A program made the position numbers and the translations under genes. A stretch of DNA of 64,000 nucleotides from Pseudoalteromonas sp. GCY. GTDB lineage: Bacteria; Pseudomonadota; Gammaproteobacteria; Enterobacterales; Alteromonadaceae. The notes beneath the pieces are model-generated. The model was not told where the DNA came from. It ran no database searches and saw only the letters and a list, made by a program, of their open reading frames with translations. Each line of letters begins with the position of its first letter. Position 1 is the first letter of the stretch. The DNA lies in NCBI RefSeq assembly GCF_016695175.1, contig NZ_CP068023.1, positions 2,433,501 through 2,497,500 of the forward strand, written 5' to 3'. Below, one piece after another: positions 38,275 to 47,471 of the stretch.

Positions 38275-40218
38275 ATGAACAAAGTACACTTTTCGACTCC
38301 TTATGCAAAACCTTTCATGGTGTTTTTCCTTTCCTTGTTGATGATTTTGACGCTTAGCCGTTTAGGACTATCGGCTTGGATGTTAGAGAGAATGACTGGC
38401 TCTGACCCTTTGACCTTTGTGATATCGGGCCTGCGAGTTGATTTGAGTACTACCGCTTATCTCGCGATACCGCTCTTATTGTTAATGGTCACGCACTATT
38501 TTATACGCAAACCATTGAAGCCTTTACTTACTACGCTAGTAACGGGGTATATTGCATTGGGTATTACATTTGTCCTACTACTCGAAGCTGCAACTCCTGC
38601 ATTTATTTTGCAATACGACATCAGACCGAACCGTTTATTTATTGAGTATCTGATTTACCCCAAAGAAGTTATTTCAATGTTGTTGAGTGGTCACTTGGGC
38701 ACTGTGATATTCACCCTACTTTTATGTACTTTGGCTTTAATAACCACCTTGAAGTATTTTCCTCGCATTGGCAACGATGTGCCATCAAAACGGAATATGG
38801 CTATCTCTACTTTTTGTAGTCTTATCTGTTTAGCGCTATTAGCGAGAGGTACTCTGGGTCATAGACCACTAAACCCTGCTACCGTCTACTTCTCACAAGA
38901 TGCATTGGTTAATTCGTTGACCATCAACTCTGCTTATAGTGTTGCGTTCGCAGCAAAAAATATGAGCAGCGAAAAAAGTGCCAGTGCGCTTTATGGTTCG
39001 CTATCCAAAGAAAAGGTTTTTAATACAGTAAGAAGAGCAAGTTACAGACAAGGTTTTATCTCAAATACACTTCCTACCCTAGCCACTAATCCGGCATACC
39101 ATCAGGGTAAAAAGAAAAATTTAGTGATTATCTTAGAAGAAAGCTTAGGCGCGCGTTTTGTAAGCTCGCTAGGGGGAGCAAATCTAACCCCAGAGTTAGA
39201 TAAACTGTATCAAGAAGGCTGGGGGCTGGAGAACCTCTACGCAACGGGCACCCGATCGGTTCGCGGAATTGAAGCCGTGATCACCGGCTTTGTACCCTCA
39301 CCGTCACGCTCCGTCGTTAAGCTTTCAAAGTCTCAGCAACAGTTTTGTACGTTGGCGGATATTTTAGCCAAAGAAAACTATACCACACAGTTTATTTACG
39401 GTGGCGAAAGCCACTTCGATAACATGAAAAGCTTCTTCTTAGGAAATGGCTTTCAACGTATCGTTGACTTTGATGATATTGAAAACCCGGAATTTGTTAC
39501 GTCTTGGGGCGCCAGCGACGAAGATCTGTTTAATCAAGCGGATAAAGAACTAACTCAGCTGAGTGAAGAAGAAAAGCCATTTTTTAGTTTGATCTTTACA
39601 TCTAGCAATCACGACCCGTTTGAAATTCCTGACGGAAAAATAATGTTACCAACAAATCACCAAAGTGATAAACCTGCGCGAGATCTCGCTATCAAGTACG
39701 CTGACTATGCACTCGGAAAGTTTATTTATAAAGCCAAGCGAAGTCGTTATTGGCAAGATACTGTCTTTTTAGTCGTTGCAGATCATGATGTCAGGGTGTT
39801 TGGATCCGAGCCCGTCCCCATTAAGTCTTTTCATATTCCAGCCGTTATTTTGAATTCAGACTTTAATCAAAAACAAGATAAAAGATTGGTTAGCCAAATT
39901 GATTTACCTGTCACTTTGCTTTCTTTAATAGGGGTTGAGCGCCCAACGCCTATGCTTGGTTTTGACTTAACCAAACAATACCCAGTGCAAAGAGCGATGA
40001 TGCAATATTACGATAATTTTGCCTATATTGAAGATGACAAAGCCGCCATTTTGATGCCAGGAAACAAAGTGAGTTATTGGCAGTATGACACGGCGACTAA
40101 GATGCAAAAACCACTGGTGAATACAATGCACACCGCTGATTTGAAAGAAAAAGCACTATCTCATGTATTATTTAGTAATTTGGCCTATCAGGAGCAAATT
40201 TATCGATTAAAAGAGTAA
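38275..40218 (+). CDS. LTA-synthase/OpgB-like phosphoglycerol transferase
   Basis: 647-residue alkaline-phosphatase-superfamily membrane enzyme. Five N-terminal helices (about 14-180) precede a periplasmic sulfatase-fold domain (about 280-620). Metal-site parts visible are ILEES, the nucleophile T326 in ATGTRSVRGIEA, and VVADHDVRVFG. The family moves phosphoglycerol or phosphoethanolamine from phospholipid onto a polymer or glycan, leaving diacylglycerol. The acceptor in Gram-negative bacteria may be osmoregulated glucan or lipid A core. It heads an operon-like row with eptA and dgkA. Confidence 0.85.
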   Translation: MNKVHFSTPYAKPFMVFFLSLLMILTLSRLGLSAWMLERMTGSDPLTFVISGLRVDLSTTAYLAIPLLLLMVTHYFIRKPLKPLLTTLVTGYIALGITFVLLLEAATPAFILQYDIRPNRLFIEYLIYPKEVISMLLSGHLGTVIFTLLLCTLALITTLKYFPRIGNDVPSKRNMAISTFCSLICLALLARGTLGHRPLNPATVYFSQDALVNSLTINSAYSVAFAAKNMSSEKSASALYGSLSKEKVFNTVRRASYRQGFISNTLPTLATNPAYHQGKKKNLVIILEESLGARFVSSLGGANLTPELDKLYQEGWGLENLYATGTRSVRGIEAVITGFVPSPSRSVVKLSKSQQQFCTLADILAKENYTTQFIYGGESHFDNMKSFFLGNGFQRIVDFDDIENPEFVTSWGASDEDLFNQADKELTQLSEEEKPFFSLIFTSSNHDPFEIPDGKIMLPTNHQSDKPARDLAIKYADYALGKFIYKAKRSRYWQDTVFLVVADHDVRVFGSEPVPIKSFHIPAVILNSDFNQKQDKRLVSQIDLPVTLLSLIGVERPTPMLGFDLTKQYPVQRAMMQYYDNFAYIEDDKAAILMPGNKVSYWQYDTATKMQKPLVNTMHTADLKEKALSHVLFSNLAYQEQIYRLKE

Positions 40219-40220
40219 AG

Positions 40221-40237
40221 CATAAGGTTCTCTTAAG
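40221..40237 (+). promoter_or_regulatory. PmrA-like box upstream of eptA
   Basis: CATAAG (40221-40226), five bases, CTTAAG (40232-40237): one half-site perfect, the other 5 of 6. It lies 57 bases before the eptA ATG, in the only sizeable gap between the sulfatase-fold gene and eptA. Confidence 0.6.
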
Positions 40238-40293
40238 TATTTCTATAGAAAATAAAGATAACTTAGTTTTTATTTTCTCGTCAGGAGTTGGAT

Positions 40294-41937
40294 ATGTTTA
40301 AATTTTTAAAACATATCTCCCCATCAAGCTATACCAGCCTGATGGTTCTCGCCACACTTTATTGTACCATTGCTTTTAATAGCCTATTTATTATCAAAGT
40401 CTTTAATGTTTCTACAATACAGGACTGGTCCGATTGGCTATTTTTAGCGTCTGTCCCTATGCTTTTGTTTTTCATGACACTGTTACTATTTAGTTGGTTT
40501 TCTTTAATCACCTTTGTACGGCCTTTTTTATTTATCACCATTGTGCTATCCAGTGTGTTGCTATACGCATCAATAAACTACGGCGTCATATTTGATAAAA
40601 GCATGATGCAAAACGTTATTGAAACAGACACGGGGGAAGCATTTTCATATTTAAATATAAATCTAGTTCTTTTCGTACTAACTTTGGGTTTAATTCCTGC
40701 TTATTTAATGACAAAAAACAAAATCAGGCAGCCACTAAAGCAAAGACTAAAATCCTTTATTCTCATTAATTTTGTTTCAATTACCTTCATCTCTTTGATA
40801 GCCTTTAGCTTTTATCAAAACTATGCCTCCGTTGGTAGAAACAATAAAGAAGTCGCAAGCTATATCACGCCATTTTCATTTTATATTGCAGGATATAAAT
40901 ACCTGAGAGATAACTATTTTTATCCTCCATTACCATTTCGATTACTAGATAAAACACCTGCTTTAGCTTCCAAGTCAGGTGCTAATATTACCGTTGTCGT
41001 TGTTGGTGAAACTGCACGTGCAAGCAACTTTTCACATGGAGGCTATAAAATAGATACTAACGAATACACTAAACAGGACGGCATCAAATATTTCAGTAAC
41101 ATGTCATCTTGTGGCACAGCGACAGCAATTTCAGTACCCTGTATGTTTTCACGGCTAGATAGAGCACATTACAATAGCCGTCTTGCTCAGAGCCAAGATA
41201 ACGTGCTTGATGTGATCCACAGGGCTGGCGCCGAAGTGTTTTGGATAGACAATAATAGTAGTTGTAAAGGTGTATGTAATCGGGTTGAGAATTATCGGAT
41301 TGATACTAACAAGGATAACCCGCTGTGCGACGGTAAGTATTGCTTTGATGAGGTACTAATCCCATCACTTATGACTACCATAAACAACGCGCAAACAAGC
41401 AATATTGTTGTTGTCTTACATATGATTGGCTCGCATGGCCCAACTTATTACCGCCGCTACCCTAAAACGCAGCAAAAATTCCTCCCAGATTGCCAGCGTA
41501 GCGATATCCAAAATTGTACGCCTCAAGAATTAGTGAACACCTATGACAATACCATCGCTTACACAGATTTAGTGTTGCACAAAATCATTACACAACTGTC
41601 TTCGTTAGACGCAGAAACAGTCAACATGCTCTATGTTTCCGATCATGGCGAATCACTTGGTGAAACCGGATTATATTTACATGGCTTTCCATATCGTCTA
41701 GCACCTAAAGAGCAAACTCAGATCCCGATGATTTACTGGAGTAACCGCCTAACAAATAAAAACTATAGTGGTTGCATTGACGCTGTAAAACAGCAACCCC
41801 TTTCCCATGACAATATCTACGATACGTTACTTGGCTTAACCCAAGTTAATTCGAAAACCTATCAGTCTAAAAATGACATATTCGCAACCTGTCGAACTCA
41901 ATTACTCGCAAATAATGGAGAAACTAATGCATTTTGA
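40294..41937 (+). CDS. eptA: Lipid A phosphoethanolamine transferase, EptA family
   Basis: 547-residue inner-membrane enzyme that transfers phosphoethanolamine to lipid A, lowering negative charge and giving resistance to cationic peptides such as polymyxin. Five N-terminal helices (about 14-175) precede a periplasmic catalytic domain with E239 in VVGETARA and nucleophile T277 in CGTATAISVPCMF. SDHGESLGETGLYLHG holds metal ligands. Several cysteines match the disulfide pattern of EptA/MCR enzymes. ATG 40294 is used because CAGGAG lies 6 bases before it. It overlaps dgkA by 11 bases. The precise acceptor is inferred. Confidence 0.92.
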   Translation: MFKFLKHISPSSYTSLMVLATLYCTIAFNSLFIIKVFNVSTIQDWSDWLFLASVPMLLFFMTLLLFSWFSLITFVRPFLFITIVLSSVLLYASINYGVIFDKSMMQNVIETDTGEAFSYLNINLVLFVLTLGLIPAYLMTKNKIRQPLKQRLKSFILINFVSITFISLIAFSFYQNYASVGRNNKEVASYITPFSFYIAGYKYLRDNYFYPPLPFRLLDKTPALASKSGANITVVVVGETARASNFSHGGYKIDTNEYTKQDGIKYFSNMSSCGTATAISVPCMFSRLDRAHYNSRLAQSQDNVLDVIHRAGAEVFWIDNNSSCKGVCNRVENYRIDTNKDNPLCDGKYCFDEVLIPSLMTTINNAQTSNIVVVLHMIGSHGPTYYRRYPKTQQKFLPDCQRSDIQNCTPQELVNTYDNTIAYTDLVLHKIITQLSSLDAETVNMLYVSDHGESLGETGLYLHGFPYRLAPKEQTQIPMIYWSNRLTNKNYSGCIDAVKQQPLSHDNIYDTLLGLTQVNSKTYQSKNDIFATCRTQLLANNGETNAF

Positions 41938-42307
41938 TAACACCAATAAGCCGACTGGAGCAAAACGACTATTGCTGGCGCTTGGACACTCATTTAGAGC
42001 GTTTAATTGGCTCACAAAAAATGAATCCGCCTTTCGGCAAGAGCTTATTCTACTGCTGGTTACTATCATTTTGCTATTTACACTTGAACTTTCACTCTAT
42101 GAGCGCGTTATGTTGTTTTGTGCAACGCTGTTTGTGATGTTTGCAGAGATAGTGAATACCGCTATTGAAGCAACAATTGATAGAGTCGGTTTAGAAATCC
42201 ATCCACTGTCGGGGCTTGCCAAGGACTTGGGCTCTGCTGGCGTGTTGATCGCGATTATCGTTTTTATCTGCATCTGGGGCAGCTGTTTATATCAAAACCT
42301 CTACTAG
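41927..42307 (+). CDS. dgkA: Diacylglycerol kinase
   Basis: 126-residue integral-membrane kinase that phosphorylates diacylglycerol to phosphatidate. It has three membrane helices and the signature EIVNTAIEATIDRVG with the catalytic glutamates, then KDLGSAGVLIA. ATG 41927 has GGAG 6 bases upstream and lies inside the end of eptA, so the two are translationally coupled. DgkA recycles the diacylglycerol left by EptA and the phosphoglycerol transferase, explaining its place here; the same eptA-dgkA pairing occurs in Vibrio and Pseudomonas relatives. Confidence 0.93.
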   Translation: MHFDNTNKPTGAKRLLLALGHSFRAFNWLTKNESAFRQELILLLVTIILLFTLELSLYERVMLFCATLFVMFAEIVNTAIEATIDRVGLEIHPLSGLAKDLGSAGVLIAIIVFICIWGSCLYQNLY

Positions 42308-42323
42308 CAAATAATGGCCAATG

Positions 42324-42361
42324 AAGCTTATGTTTGGATGAGAGAAGCCAAACATAAGCTT
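42324..42361. terminator. Long perfect hairpin between dgkA and helicase gene
   Basis: Fourteen-bp perfect inverted repeat (42324-42337 with 42348-42361) around a 10-base loop, between two convergent genes. It lacks a clear T run on either strand, so it may be a bidirectional terminator or an RNA-protective hairpin. Confidence 0.5.
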
Positions 42362-42374
42362 TAGCGCTAAGCCA

Positions 42375-43610
42375 TTACTTCCTTCTACGTTTGCTTCTTG
42401 TTCCTAGAATACGCTTTTTGTCTCTTTGCTTCTTAGACTTACCAGAATTACGGCGAGTGTCTTTAGGCTCTTTGGTTAAATCAGGTTCATAGCCTGGCAG
42501 CCATTGCGGCGCAAATCGCTCATCTAAGAAAATTTCTATTTCTTCTAGTAGCCACTGTTCATCAATACTCACAAGCGAAGTAGCTTGGCCGTTTTGTCCA
42601 GCACGACCACTACGGCCGATACGGTGCACATAGTCTTCAGCAACATAGGGTAACTCAGCATTGAAGACATAGTTTAGCGAGTCAATGTCAATGCCACGAG
42701 CTGCTACATCCGTTGCGACCAAGACGCGAATTTCACCTGATTTGAATTGAGATAGCGCTTTGTCACGCGCACCTTGGGACTTATCACCGTGGATCGCTGC
42801 GGTTTTAAGGCCATCCTTATTCAATTCTTTTGCGTAGCTATCAGCACTATTTTTTGTGCGAGTAAACACCAGTACCTGATGCCAATTATTTTTGCCAATC
42901 AAGTGGGAGATCAATTCACGTTTGCGATCTTCGTCTACCGAATAGAAAGTTTGCGTAACTGTGCTTGCGGTGCTGTTCTGGGATTCAACACCTACTCGTT
43001 TAGGGTCGTTCAACCAAGGCTTTACTTGGGATAACACAGCATCGTCAACCGTAGCTGAAAATAGCAACGTTTGACGCTTAAGCGGCATAGTGCGCATGAT
43101 CCGCTTAATTTCCCCCATAAACCCCATATCTAACATGCGATCTGCTTCATCGAAGACCAAGTGTTGAATATTTTTGAGTGTTAATGTGCCTTTGATTAGG
43201 TGGTCAAGTAAACGCCCTGGCGTCGCAACCACTATGTCAACACCCGCTCTTAAGCGCTTTTCTTGCGGGCCAATATTTGCACCGCCATATAAGCACACGA
43301 CATTTAAGTTGGTGTTCACCACTAACTTTTCAGTATGCTCTGCAACCTGCTGTGCCAGCTCACGAGTCGGCGTTAGTATCAATGCCCTAACCGATTTCTC
43401 ACCTTGCGTGGCGCCTATCAGCATGGAGTGCAAAATAGGTAGCATGAAGGCAGCAGTCTTACCGGTTCCAGTTTGGGCACTTGCAATTAAATCAAAACCA
43501 CTGAGCAGAAGTGGAATACTCTTTTCTTGAATTGGCGTGGGTGAGGCAAATCCAAGCTCAGTAATTGCGCTTAGTAGGTGCGGGTGAAGTTGTAACTCGC
43601 TAAATGTCAT
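42375..43610 (-). CDS. DEAD-box RNA helicase, RhlE-like
   Basis: 411-residue ATP-dependent RNA helicase. Motifs in order: Q-motif TPIQEKSIPLLL, Walker A ASAQTGTGKT, PTRELAQQ, DEAD in VFDEADRMLDMGF, SAT in LLFSATVDD, and HRIGRSGRAG near residue 325. The C-terminal tail is basic (lysine/arginine rich, ending KRRRK), as in RhlE-type helicases that work on ribosomes or mRNA decay. It stands alone, convergent with dgkA. Which paralogue (RhlE or SrmB-like) is not certain. Confidence 0.93.
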   Translation of the reverse strand: MTFSELQLHPHLLSAITELGFASPTPIQEKSIPLLLSGFDLIASAQTGTGKTAAFMLPILHSMLIGATQGEKSVRALILTPTRELAQQVAEHTEKLVVNTNLNVVCLYGGANIGPQEKRLRAGVDIVVATPGRLLDHLIKGTLTLKNIQHLVFDEADRMLDMGFMGEIKRIMRTMPLKRQTLLFSATVDDAVLSQVKPWLNDPKRVGVESQNSTASTVTQTFYSVDEDRKRELISHLIGKNNWHQVLVFTRTKNSADSYAKELNKDGLKTAAIHGDKSQGARDKALSQFKSGEIRVLVATDVAARGIDIDSLNYVFNAELPYVAEDYVHRIGRSGRAGQNGQATSLVSIDEQWLLEEIEIFLDERFAPQWLPGYEPDLTKEPKDTRRNSGKSKKQRDKKRILGTRSKRRRK

Positions 43611-43890
43611 TGGAGATCAGTGTCTATTATCAAAATTGTGCAGATTATAGCAAAGGATTGTAAGGAAAAAAGTGGGAGATAGTTTTATTAAGCTAAACAG
43701 TAAAGGCTATTAACTGATACTATTTTAAGAATCTAATTAAAGTAAACAACTCATTATTAGATAAAAAAGAACAAAACTATTTATAGCTTAGACTTGACAA
43801 ACGCTCATCTTGAAACAAAATTGTAAACCAGGTTAACCAGAAGTTCTCCTATTTAAATATTACGATTATTAATTTAAAAAAGGATTTAAT

Positions 43891-44703
43891 ATGAAATATC
43901 TGTTTTCACCTGTCATTATGGCAGCACTTTTGTTCTCTAGTTTGACCTTCGCTATGAATGATAATACTACAATTTATCTCACTGAAAACGGGATTAAAGG
44001 AGTTATTCAGACTCAACATAGCGTTAAAACAGAGTCGTTTGATCAGAAAGGCATGCATTCTCCAATCGAGTTTTCAGTATCCAATAACTTGCTTGATACT
44101 ATTTCCGCATCTATCAAATATCAAGGCAATCACTATGCTTTGTTACTCAATCAAGTTAAAAAACAAGTTAAGATAACTGGTACTGATATCAATAATAAAC
44201 CTCTTATTAATACCCCAGCACTTCGTGCCGACATAAAGAATATGCTACATGACGTAGAGCTTAATAGTGGTTTGATTATGAAAAGCCAATCAACTCTAGA
44301 TAACGAGTCGAAACTTACACTCTTAAAATTCTTCGAATTTTTATCTACCTATCCATTAGGTGAATCAATTGATCAGCAAATAGAGAGCAAAATCAGTGCA
44401 CAAGACTGGACTGATCTCTGTGCGTATATGGGTAAATCAAAGACTGCTGTTTGGGATATTACCAACTCGTCTGTAAAGACAAAAAATTATATCGTCGGTG
44501 GTCATGGCTTTTGTGCAGCTAGATGTGGTGCGGGTTGTCCAATGTTTGGTGATGGTCAATATACCCAAGATTGCTTGAATCACGATGCCTGTGCCGATGT
44601 TGAAGGTGAGCAACTAGGTGTATGTGCCGACGAATGGACTTCAGCCTCAGACGACTTTTGGTTTTCTCCTGACTGTACAACTCCACCACCCTCATTACGT
44701 TAA
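43891..44703 (+). CDS. Secreted cysteine-rich protein with phospholipase-A2-like motif
   Basis: 270-residue exported protein with a signal peptide (about 1-21). The N-terminal part (22-200) is not recognised. The last 70 residues hold eight cysteines in all (first at 177) and the segment QDCLNHDACADV with H231-D232, resembling the PLA2 catalytic CxxHDxC. A glycine-rich CGAGCPMFGDG before it could be the Ca2+ loop. This suggests a secreted phospholipase A2-like fold, but the resemblance is short and a structural role cannot be excluded. The gene is AT-rich, flanked by 280 and 229 bases without clear genes, and may be acquired. Confidence 0.6.
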   Translation: MKYLFSPVIMAALLFSSLTFAMNDNTTIYLTENGIKGVIQTQHSVKTESFDQKGMHSPIEFSVSNNLLDTISASIKYQGNHYALLLNQVKKQVKITGTDINNKPLINTPALRADIKNMLHDVELNSGLIMKSQSTLDNESKLTLLKFFEFLSTYPLGESIDQQIESKISAQDWTDLCAYMGKSKTAVWDITNSSVKTKNYIVGGHGFCAARCGAGCPMFGDGQYTQDCLNHDACADVEGEQLGVCADEWTSASDDFWFSPDCTTPPPSLR

Positions 44704-44811
44704 AATAATAATTTTTGGCTGGTTTCTGTCTGTTTTGCAAGCGAGATAACTACATCCATATAGGCAAGGAAAAAATTTTGCTATTTAGTTGTTCTAAATG
44801 AGAAGGTTTTA

Positions 44812-44886
44812 ATGCAGTTAGCGTCGGATATACGCCTTCAAATTGAGCATGTATTAAGTGAAATCGGTATTATCAGCTTAGGTTAA
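44812..44886 (+). CDS. Very short ORF with a plausible ribosome site
   Basis: 24-codon frame starting after AAGG (five bases spacing). The peptide begins MQLASDIRLQ and looks like the N-terminus of a longer protein, so it may be a gene remnant rather than a functional peptide. It lies in the otherwise empty gap 44704-44932. Low confidence. Confidence 0.2.
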   Translation: MQLASDIRLQIEHVLSEIGIISLG

Positions 44887-44932
44887 TCTATCGGGCGCAC
44901 AATCACCTGAAATGACTAATAAGGAAATGTTC

Positions 44933-45217
44933 ATGTCACAACAAAGATTGAAGCTATTAACGATAAGCCTTTGCTTAATAGCCTTTACACCTTTGCTTGG
45001 TTTACTTTTTGCGGAGCTTATCGTTGAAATTCTTCACTGCCATGTTGCAGAAAGTGCTAGTTCAGATTGTATCGTCGCCGGCTATGATTTTGGTATGCCA
45101 CTGGCCATTTTATACACAGGTGGTTGGGTAAGTATGATTACTACCCCTGTTGCGGGCTTGGCTGCTTTAGTTTGTTACATCAAATACCGTGATGCAAAAC
45201 TAAATAACAACCAATAA
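44933..45217 (+). CDS. Small membrane protein, two helices
   Basis: 94-residue protein with two or three hydrophobic segments (about 8-30 and 52-85) and cysteines at 36 and 45 in the extracytoplasmic loop. ATG 44933 has AAGGA well spaced. An ATG seven codons upstream lacks a site. No family is recognised. The gene ends at the terminator that serves the opposite gene at 45257. Confidence 0.6.
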   Translation: MSQQRLKLLTISLCLIAFTPLLGLLFAELIVEILHCHVAESASSDCIVAGYDFGMPLAILYTGGWVSMITTPVAGLAALVCYIKYRDAKLNNNQ

Positions 45218-45238
45218 AAAAGGGGCTGAACGCCCCTT
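45209..45238 (-). terminator. Terminator of the DUF3718-like gene
   Basis: AAGGGGC (45220-45226) with GCCCCTT (45232-45238) and a five-base loop; on the minus strand six T follow. It lies at the end of two convergent genes. Confidence 0.8.
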
Positions 45239-45256
45239 CTATTCGCATCAATTTGA

Positions 45257-45691
45257 TTAAATTGCTGCGTTTCTGAATTCTTTAACAAATTGCTTAACAG
45301 GCATATCATTACAACGTAAGTTGCGAACCTGTTGGTTATTCAAACGTAGGTGATTAACGCCGTGACGTACTGCATCTAAGCATAACTCAGTTGCGGTATC
45401 TGATTTTTCAGCGATTAGCTCCACTTTCTTTTCTTGCTTTTGCGAGCGCTTTGCCGCTTTTGCAAACTCACGAATATCTTCACCATTGCAGTGGATGCTT
45501 GGTGAGAAGCGAGAAATAAATAGGCCTAGTGATGCAGCTTCTTTACGTGCTGCACTGAATCCTTGCTCTGCTGCAACAGCACATACTTTCGTCGCTGGTG
45601 ATGCGTCAGCTTGAGTGAACTCAACCTGTGAAGCGAAAGCCGTTGTAGAAACCAAAGAAACAAGACCAAAGAAAGAGAGAGATTTAAGCAT
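45257..45691 (-). CDS. DUF3718-like exported protein
   Basis: 144-residue product with a signal peptide (about 1-20, ending AFA) and two similar halves, each with a conserved cysteine pair: KVCAVAAEQG and IHCNGEDI, then ELCLDAVRHG and LRCNDMPV. This repeat of C-A/D-A and C-N-x-x is what I associate with DUF3718. The repeat is internal evidence of a duplicated domain of about 60 residues. ATG 45691 has GGGG about 6 bases upstream; a TTG four codons earlier is less likely. Function unknown, probably periplasmic. Confidence 0.7.
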   Translation of the reverse strand: MLKSLSFFGLVSLVSTTAFASQVEFTQADASPATKVCAVAAEQGFSAARKEAASLGLFISRFSPSIHCNGEDIREFAKAAKRSQKQEKKVELIAEKSDTATELCLDAVRHGVNHLRLNNQQVRNLRCNDMPVKQFVKEFRNAAI

Positions 45692-45956
45692 AATATACCC
45701 CAATTGAACGATTCGGCGCGGATTATAATTACAACGACGAATAAGTAAACAGCTAAATCATGCAATTTTGGTTATTTAATGATCTATTTACACTAAACTA
45801 AAATCCTCGTTATCCTCTCGCTAAACTTGTGCAAAATTTAACAACTGCCAACATGCTTCTCAGCTGACTAAAGAAGTAATTTCACCCAAGCGCTGACCCT
45901 CTCGTTTTTAAGTGATAAACTTTGCCAAATAACAGCAAGAATCTAAAGAGAGCGCT

Positions 45957-46766
45957 ATGAAAATTGTTTCGTTTAATATAAACGGCCTCAGAGCTAGACT
46001 GCATCAATTACAGGCATTGATTGAAAAACACCAACCTGATGTTATTGGACTGCAAGAAATTAAAGTCCATGACGAAGCTTTTCCTATCGACGATGTAGAA
46101 GCACTTGGCTACCATGTTTACTTCCATGGTCAAAAGGCGCATTACGGTGTGGCACTACTCTCCAAGAAACCTGCAAAAGCTATCCAAAAAGGCTTCGCAA
46201 CGGATACTGAAGAATCACAACGTCGCATGATCAGCGGTACGTTTGAAAGTGATTCAGGTAACGAAGTTACCGTTATGAATGGTTACTTCCCTCAAGGTGA
46301 TAACATCAGCCATGAAACTAAATTTCCGTATAAAAGACAATTTTATGCAGATCTCATGACCCACTTAAATGACTTTGCCGATCCTCAATCTAACCTTGTT
46401 GTCATGGGCGATATTAATATTTCTCCACTGGATGCGGATATTGGTATTGGTGAGCAAAACCGCAAGCGTTGGTTAAAGACGGGTAAGTGCTCGTTCCAAC
46501 CAGAAGAGCGCGAGTGGTTAAAAACACTGCTAGATTGGGGCTTTAAAGATACATTTAGAGTGCTGACACCTGATGCAACCGAAAAATATTCGTGGTTTGA
46601 TTACCGCTCAAAAGGGTTTGATGATAACCGTGGTCTACGCATAGATGTGGTTTTAGCAACCGCTCCATTAACTGCGAAATGTATCGAAAGTGACATAGAT
46701 TACGAATTGAGAGGAATTGATAAGCCCTCGGATCACGCACCAATTTGGGCAACTTTCGACATTTAA
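45957..46766 (+). CDS. xthA: Exodeoxyribonuclease III
   Basis: 269-residue endonuclease/exonuclease/phosphatase-family enzyme for AP-site incision in base-excision repair and 3'-5' exonuclease activity. It shows NINGLRARL (N7), LQEIKVHD (E34), [13 protein letters not shown] (Asp/Asn pair) and [10 protein letters not shown] at the end, the conserved metal and catalytic residues. Length equals E. coli XthA (268). AGAG precedes the ATG. It is monocistronic with a downstream hairpin at 46782-46806 lacking a T run. Confidence 0.95.
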   Translation: MKIVSFNINGLRARLHQLQALIEKHQPDVIGLQEIKVHDEAFPIDDVEALGYHVYFHGQKAHYGVALLSKKPAKAIQKGFATDTEESQRRMISGTFESDSGNEVTVMNGYFPQGDNISHETKFPYKRQFYADLMTHLNDFADPQSNLVVMGDINISPLDADIGIGEQNRKRWLKTGKCSFQPEEREWLKTLLDWGFKDTFRVLTPDATEKYSWFDYRSKGFDDNRGLRIDVVLATAPLTAKCIESDIDYELRGIDKPSDHAPIWATFDI

Positions 46767-46781
46767 TCGTCTGCTTTTTCC

Positions 46782-46806
46782 GCCGAGACTGTGAATACAG
46801 TGCTCG
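46782..46806. terminator. Weak hairpin after xthA
   Basis: GCCGAG-ACTGT paired with ACAGT-G-CTCGGC (11 bp with one bulged G) around a four-base loop. No T run follows, so termination is uncertain. Confidence 0.35.
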
Positions 46807-46847
46807 GCATAGAGCAAAATCACTAATTTTAAAAACTGGATAGAAAC

Positions 46848-47471
46848 GTGACGTTTATCGCTGCCCTTGGGTTATTTTTACTCAGTTTTCATCGCAAAGA
46901 ATACCAGCAATTACTACAAGTCCCAGCCAGACAAACCGGCGTATTAAGTTGTGCGGTTGTCCTCACGCTACTGTGGCAAATAAAAGCAGGCATTTTACCT
47001 GAGCTGAACATTCATATTCTTGGAATAACCGCAGTAACGTTAATTTTAGGTTGGCGGCTGGGTGCGTTGAGTGCGACTTTGGCCTGTCTCGTCCATAGTT
47101 ACTTTAGTGCTTTTACCTTGGTGGAGTTTGGTAATTTTTGGCTGTTCACAGCACTGATACCTGTCTACTTAAGCTATGGACTTTTTGCCCTTTGCTATCA
47201 TCATTTACCGCGGCACTTTTTCGTTTATATTTTTGTTTGTGCGTTTATTTTCGCAGGTACGGTGGGCTGTTTAAAGATACTTCTAAGCGCGTTCTATTAT
47301 TATGCAATCGATGCCTATACTTGGTATCAGTTGGCAGACAATTATCTCCATTTTGCCGTAATAATGTGGTTCCCTGAAGCCATGTTAAATGGCATGGCCA
47401 TCACCTTACTCATTACATATCGCCCACATTGGGTAAAAACTTTTTTTGATAGGGAATACTTAGACAAATGA
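46848..47471 (+). CDS. CbiM-like polytopic membrane protein
   Basis: 207-residue integral membrane protein with about six helices. The pattern is that of COG3235/energy-coupling-factor permease (CbiM-type) proteins: an LGWRLGALSATLACLVHSYF segment and an FPEAMLNGMAITLL C-terminal segment with the conserved Glu and Asn. No ECF ATPase or cobalt genes are near, so transport of a metal or vitamin is only possible. GTG start; the ribosome site is weak. Its stop overlaps rlmA by 4 bases (ATGA). Confidence 0.7.
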   Translation: MTFIAALGLFLLSFHRKEYQQLLQVPARQTGVLSCAVVLTLLWQIKAGILPELNIHILGITAVTLILGWRLGALSATLACLVHSYFSAFTLVEFGNFWLFTALIPVYLSYGLFALCYHHLPRHFFVYIFVCAFIFAGTVGCLKILLSAFYYYAIDAYTWYQLADNYLHFAVIMWFPEAMLNGMAITLLITYRPHWVKTFFDREYLDK

